Shown here in pieces: positions 58,281 through 64,000 of a DNA stretch of 64,000 nucleotides (position 1 is its first letter; each line of letters opens with the position of its first letter). Both the position numbers and the translations under genes were made by a program. The DNA comes from Desmodus rotundus (Eukaryota; Chordata; Mammalia; Chiroptera; Phyllostomidae): assembly GCF_022682495.2 (NCBI RefSeq), contig NC_071387.1, positions 152,662,935 to 152,726,934 on the forward strand, written 5' to 3'. A model generated the notes under the pieces. That model was given only the letters and a program-made list of their open reading frames with translations. It was not told the origin of the DNA and did no database searches.

Positions 58281-60210
58281 ATTATGTCATGCTTCTGGAA
58301 ATGAGATACTCTCATATTTTTTCTAAATTGTTTATACTATACTTTTACTGTACACATAAAATATTTTGGAAATAGGACCTTATTTTTTTTCTAAACTCTT
58401 AAAACTCCATTTAACTAACATAAGAGTACTCTACATAACAGGGTAGTTTATTTCTAGTTATTGCTGCTTTTTCAAAAGATGCTTGGTAAGATTTAGGAGG
58501 TTTATGCCTGTAAGAAACAAATTTCTGAAAGTATTCAATTTTAGGACAATAACTCATTAAGAGTTATTGTAGAAGAAATGAAAAATAAATATTAACATGA
58601 AATGATTAATTGGTACATCATATAAGATGCATCACAGTTAAGTACACATTTCTAAACAAAGGTTATTTTGAACCAATCCAGACAATACCTAGTGTGGTTT
58701 ACAAATAAGTATTGTGGTATTGTGGCCTGAGCTTTAGAATAGGTGTAGCAAGTATTCTAGATCCTATCCTTACCTTGTTGGAAGACTTTGTTCCCTTGGG
58801 CTCCATTTCCTTTTTTAAATTGTGAATCCAAGTTGGATTATTCCTAACATTTTATAATGTAAATCCATAAATTGCTAAATTATTTCCAGTGCTATTTATT
58901 TGCCTAATTGTGCCTCACAATATCTTTCTAATAGATTTCTCTATTCATGATGGAACTTCAATATCTGACCACATCTGAAATCTTAATTCTCATACAACGT
59001 TCTCATTCACACCCCTGTTTTTTTTCTTTCACATCTACATTTCTAACTCATACAATCAATTAAAAATGCATATTCTGTAAGGGCTACATGTAAGGTCCCC
59101 TTCCCATATATATGGCATGATTTGTTTGTGCTCATTGTGATGATTTAGCAATAAAGGAAGAGATAGCTCTTAAATGATTTTTAAAAAATGGTTTAAATGA
59201 TTAACCTAGTAGTTATCAGGGATTCTGACAACCTTTTGTGCAATAGAGATCTTCAAAGGAGGCAAAGCAGCAAGATCTGTGACACCAATAACTGGAACCC
59301 TGGTAGGACTCTGTTCCACTTTCTTCACTAACATCCTGTATCCCCTTTATTTTGTCCCTGTACTCTGTGGTGATTTTGACAAGAGGTTATTTGAGGCAAA
59401 AGATAATGAAGATGATGGCTGTTCTCATTTCTCTGTCCAATGTCACTGGAGCAGTAAAACACATTTTCTAACGTCTATACCTCCATTCTAGCAGGTTACA
59501 TTCTTATTTATCCATTGCCCTATTCCTGCCCACCTCCATCTCTGCTTCCTGGCCCCTGCATTACAGATAAACAGAATAGAATGTAGGTACTGGCTCTAAA
59601 ATGGTACAATGATTGAATGGAGGTATTTTAGTTGAGTCATCCTTTCTATTATCATGGCGTGTGATTGCAAGTGTCTCCTTCATTAACTAATAAAGACCAT
59701 GAACAAGTAGGTAAATGTACCATTTCTAAAAATTTGCAGAAGATAAAATTCCAAATTCATTTTTAATTCTTAATTTTTGTCTTTTAGTATGGAAATGGAA
59801 AGATATCTCTACCCTTATGTTCCCTTAAAAAACTAGTTCATGGGAACATCAGTTCTGCTAAGGAACCAGCCATAATTTCCATTATCTCTTCAACATATGT
59901 TTTTTCACCAACACTGATAGTTCAATATTTTGCTGTCACAAAACAGCATAAATAACTCTGATGATGATTATATTAAGAAAGTCCCCAGACTGTACCAGTA
60001 AAACCTAGTTAATTTTGCAACCTTTTAGGGTGCCACATGTGCCTTGGGCATATAGCTTATAAATTATTCAGAATCTGTATTTCCCTATCCTAATATTTAA
60101 AGAATAAATTAGTTGTGGATTTTTGTTTTGTTATGTTTTTTAAAGAAATTCCTGTCTTTATGAGAGAAGTAAAAAACCAATGACAATGTAGGATACCTCA
60201 TAATGCATTA
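58281..60210. other. Unique sequence
   Basis: A weak MIR-like stretch lies near 58710-58850 (ttgttcccttgggctccatt). The rest is unassigned and has no exon. Confidence 0.35.
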
Positions 60211-60222
60211 TGCAAACATTTT
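60211..60222. repeat. VES target-site duplication, left copy
   Basis: The 12 bases tgcaaacatttt recur exactly at 60409-60420. Confidence 0.9.
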
Positions 60223-60408
60223 GTTTAAATTTTTTAAAATTTTTTTATTTATTTGAGAGAGAGAGAAACGGAGAGAGAACATTGACTTGTTCCACTTATT
60301 CATGAATTCATTGGTTGCTTCTTGTATGTGCCCCGACCAGGGATTGAACCTGAAACCTTGGTGTGTTAGAAAAACACTCTAACCAACTGAAATCCCCAGG
60401 AGGGGCCT
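60223..60408 (-). mobile_element. VES SINE
   Basis: Minus-strand copy: T/A-rich tail, gagagagagagaaacggaga, acattgacttgttccactta, tgtgccccgaccagggattg and gaacctgaaacc (B-box complement), then the head complement ccaactgaaatccccaggag. Bracketed by a perfect 12-bp duplication. Confidence 0.88.
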
Positions 60409-60420
60409 TGCAAACATTTT

Positions 60421-60983
60421 CATTAAAACATGTATGAGAGTTTCTGTGCTACAGGATTTCATGCTCAGATCCAGCTGCCACTGGAATATGGCTCCAACAT
60501 GAAACACTGAAGTGGCATCTTTGTTATTTGACCATAAGGAGAAGGGTCGAGCATATGAAAAATGTCATCACTTAACATACACAGTGTATTTTTTAGGCTA
60601 AGCTACTTTTAAAGATGAAATTAATATAACAAATGGCATGAAGTTATCTTTCAGTTTTTTTATGGAAATCTTGGGGGTCAGTAGTCTCTAGAGTTTACAC
60701 AAATATTTGAAGTAGTAACCTTGGTACTGATGGGTATAGATTTATCCATGTCATAAGACTTAGGAGGGTTTATGAAAAATTCTATGGAGAGGGCACAGAC
60801 TCTGTCCCGGAGTTGCATAAAATCAAAAGTCAATGCATTGCACAACACATGGCAACTCGTACATGCTAGTGATGATTGCAGAAACTTAGTGTGAGCCTCA
60901 TACAAGGAACATAAAATAGTTAATCCGGTAGACAGGGAAAAAAGCCTGGTTAACTTTCCTTAGTACCTACTATATGGTGCTTC
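60421..60983. other. Unique sequence
   Basis: No repeat or exon recognised. Confidence 0.4.
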
Positions 60984-60991
60984 TTATACAA

Positions 60992-61186
60992 CAGGGATGT
61001 CAAACTCATTTTCACTGGGGGCCACATCAGCCTCACAGTTGCCTTCAAAGGACCGAAATAATTCTAGGACTGTATAAATGTAGCTACTCCTTAACTGTTA
61101 AGGAGTTGAAATACATTCAGCCCTTTGAAGGTAACCATGAGGCTAATATGCCCCCCCAACCCATGAAAATGAGTTTGACACCCCTG
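60992..61186. mobile_element. hAT-superfamily MITE, 195 bp
   Basis: Terminal inverted repeats: the left cagggatgtcaaactcattt pairs with the right aaatgagtttgacacccctg. Flanked by an 8-bp duplication, ttatacaa (60984-60991) and ttacacaa (61187-61194), 7 of 8 identical, which is the hAT signature length. It has no coding sequence and was mobilised in trans. hAT elements of this age are unusual among mammals but well known in bats. Confidence 0.9.
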
Positions 61187-61194
61187 TTACACAA

Positions 61195-64000
61195 TGATTA
61201 TTAACTGAATATTGTGGTTGACTATAAAAGAAATTGAAATATAGGGGAAAAAAAACCATGAGACAAGATGTCATCTTTATCTCATTAGCAGCTAATGAAT
61301 AAAATTTTCACCATCCTGGGTACACCATATATTTTAAAGATAGGTCCACATTAAAAATCTGTATTTAAGGGACAAACTAAGGAAAACAATCAAGTAAATT
61401 TCCAAGAGAAGGAATGAACAAAGTCATTTGTGAAAAGTATATTATTCAGACAAGCCAACAGGGTGAGGAGGAGGCAGAGGTGAGAATATTTTTCAAGAAC
61501 AATGAAATCCTTTCTATTGTCAGCTTATGCTGAGGTCAAAAAAGGGAATAACTGAAACCCATCCATGTGCAACCCTGGTGGCAACTATTTGGGTGGAGTG
61601 ATGGAAATGGCAAGAGAGAGGAGAAAGGAGACTCAGATGTCAGAGAGTTGAAGGAGTTGATTCTCTCTGGTTTCTATTTTCTCTGCTGCGTGGGAGGAAA
61701 GGTTATTTCCTGGGAATGAGGGATTGGGGTTAGTGTAAGTGTTTTAGATAGATGGATCAGAGTCTGAAATAGTTGCTGTAAAGAATGGGTGAGAGAGCTG
61801 ACCGGAAAGCCCTTTGGGCCTCATTGGGATCACAGACCATGACTGTGGTTGATCACAAGTGTTTTAGTGGGAATGCAGGAACCACTGAGAATATTCCTGT
61901 TAAACTTATCTGGAAGATAAGGACTATATATTAACTCTCTAACCTCCACAGATAACATAATGCCTGAACTTTGTATGATAATCTAACATTATTTACTATA
62001 TGACAAAATGACTATATGACTTATTTACTATATGACTTATGTCATCAGATGACAACAGTAATTATCGGTCCTTATTCATGAGCATCAATAAAACAAGTAA
62101 ACATCCTTGTCTGACTGTACCAACTGTGTCCCCAAACTCTCACACTGTAGTTCTCTCTTCTACTCTCCCTTTGTGGCCCAATATTTTCCTAGTCATGTGA
62201 TGGTGATTATGGTGACATAGAAGGGGACAAGTGCTCATAAAATGCTAATCATCTTTAATATTTAGCAATTACAAAATCCGTTCAGTAGAGATTATTAGTA
62301 TTATAGTTATAGTAGAAAAACACCCCGAAAGAGAACAGCCTACTTATATAATTAACATTTTTCTTGATCCTCTTTTATAAATTTCATATTCTACCACATC
62401 ATTATACTATTTCTTAATGGCAAGCAATTATAAATTCAGTATCAGTTCTTAAAATCAATATCTCTAGTGTTATGTAAGTAGTATTGGAAATCTATATCTC
62501 ATGCTAGCCAAATAGAAAAGCATCCTGTTTCCTTTGTACCATAAAGTTCTAGACTGAGCTAATTCACAGCTAAAACTTGAATTAAAACTTTAAACTGGTT
62601 CAGTGAGAGGCAACTGACAATCAGGAAAATTGTCTCTCATTGTCTCTGATTTCTTGATGCCTTTTAATAGCTTTTTTCCCCTATTAGTGTGTGTGGTTAC
62701 AGGTAAGCATTGCTGATTATAAAAAGAAGAAAGAAAGAGTCTGGACTTGTATTCTACATAGACTAATATGAAGGAATCAACTTGAATGCTTGATGACCAA
62801 TCTCAGCCATGTCATAGGACAGCTGGGACAAGGTATATTTCACATCAATTCAAAATAATCTCTGTGCTTTTCCATTCATTTTAGCTATATTAAAGAGGGA
62901 ACAGGCTGAGACTCAGGAAGATCATATAGCTGATTGCTTTCAAAATGAGACTATATGGGGTATATAAGAACATCAGGCCTTCATTCTAAATTGTGCAGAC
63001 ACTAGTCTTTACTTAAAAGGTATGTCAGAAAAAAAAATTGCCTGATCACAGCCATGTTTTAAGATCTTTAATGCATGTCTGTGATTAGGGGTAAAAATGG
63101 CTTTAATTTTTTTTTTTTTTTTAGAAAGTCTGGCTTTGCTGTGAAGGTCAGTCTCTTCCTAAGCTGCATCGACTTCAAATATTCTGCTGGCAGTGTCTGC
63201 ATAAGAGACAGCTAGGCTTCAGTCTGCCATGGGCCCTGGGATTCTACAGGCTCTAGAATCCTATGGTGTATGTCTATTCATTTCAAAGTTTTCAAAAATA
63301 GAAAAATGTGAGAGGATGAATGCTTAATATTAAATGAAAAGGATCTTGTGCTACGGAGCACACATTCTGCCTCTGTTGTATAGAATCATAATTCTGAATC
63401 TGAAATTTATATTCTTAATGCAATTTCCAAGTGGAACACAGCTTTTAAAACAGTAAAACAATAAAGGTGGCCATGCATAGCTTACAGATATCACTGTGCT
63501 GATAATGCCTGCACCGAAAGTGTCAGAGTTCTCCATGCACAGGTTACTTTTAAAACCAGTCAGGATACCAGGGTAGGTATTAAAACACTTGAACCATACC
63601 CTGAGAAAATAAGGAGCAACCAAGAGATATATACCTGTGAGTTTTGCATCAACACTTCTAATGGTCAGACTTAAATTCTCATTTTGTTTCTGCCTGTGTT
63701 CTCTAGGCCCTCTGCAATGTTAATTATATCTTGCAACTCCAGGATATCATTAAAAATTTGTGAAATCCCCAGTTTTTATTATTTTCTGTTTGCATTTATT
63801 CTTATATACCTTTAGGGCTTGAATAATAATGAGGTAAATTTTTTAAAAAAATCAAACAAAATCATTTTATGAAGCATAATAATGAACATGTAACGTGTAC
63901 TTGGCAGCTCCGTGTACCCATTTAATAGACTTTGATGCTTATAACAAGTCCCCATGTGTCTTACTTTCCACCCCCAGATAGATGATCATTAATGGATATC
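61195..64000. other. Unique non-coding sequence to the window end
   Basis: No transposon or exon recognised. A run of 16 T lies at 63107-63122. The open frame at 63351-63623 on the minus strand has no recognisable similarity. Confidence 0.4.

Noticed and set aside
1..64000. CRISPR arrays, phage or bacterial operons
   Set aside because: No regularly spaced repeats, no ribosome-binding sites with dense genes, and abundant mammalian retrotransposons; the window is clearly eukaryotic.

Overview
The window looks like a gene-poor, AT-rich piece of a mammalian nuclear genome, most likely from a bat. It holds old mammal-wide repeats (MIR, LINE2, MLT1-type LTR, ancient L1), five tRNA-derived SINEs that match the bat VES family in head, B box and 3' end, and young cut-and-paste DNA transposons (mariner-like and hAT) of a kind best known from vesper bats and relatives. 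I place it in Yangochiroptera with moderate confidence. No Helitron was recognised and the family is left open. I saw no exon with convincing splice sites, no processed pseudogene of a host gene, no RNA gene other than tRNA-derived SINEs, and nothing prokaryotic. It reads as intergenic or deep-intronic DNA, and every convincing coding frame belongs to a transposon.

Layout. 1-11130: mostly unique sequence with a MIR (1.0 kb) and an L2 tail (5.9-6.6 kb). 11131-13548: an old minus-strand L1 carrying a mariner (11621-12810) and a small bat L1 3' fragment. 13.5-17.7 kb: MIRs and a short plus-strand L1 tail. 17.74-23.91 kb: about 6 kb with no transposon I can recognise. 23923-24932: a twin-primed L1 with a 15-bp target duplication. 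26.3 kb: MLT1-type LTR. 27837-29676: a full-length half-L1 (HAL1-like) element. 30455-32828: a 5'-truncated L1 with a decayed ORF2. 34.6 kb: VES SINE. 37295-37852: solo LTR. 38318-40251: a second HAL1-like element. 40.6 kb: VES SINE. 44-47.7 kb: L2 and L1M remains carrying a VES SINE and two MITEs. 50081-51430: a second, longer copy of the mariner family seen at 11.6 kb. 52.8 kb: VES SINE. 54.3-58.3 kb: ancient L1 pieces with a different, internally deleted mariner. 60.2 kb: VES SINE. 60992-61186: hAT MITE. The rest is unique.

The most notable signal is the pair of HAL1-like elements. Each runs from a CpG-bearing 5' UTR with a YY1-like start, through ORF1 only, into a G-rich 3' UTR with no ORF2, and each is flanked by target-site duplications. 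The two copies independently give a parental ORF1 of 279 codons. Copy 1 keeps an open frame but has a clean 141-bp in-frame deletion; copy 2 has stops and a frameshift. Their 3' tail resembles that of the ORF2-bearing L1s in the window, which fits mobilisation in trans by L1 reverse transcriptase. HAL1 elements are a known mammalian class; whether this subfamily has been described cannot be told from sequence alone.
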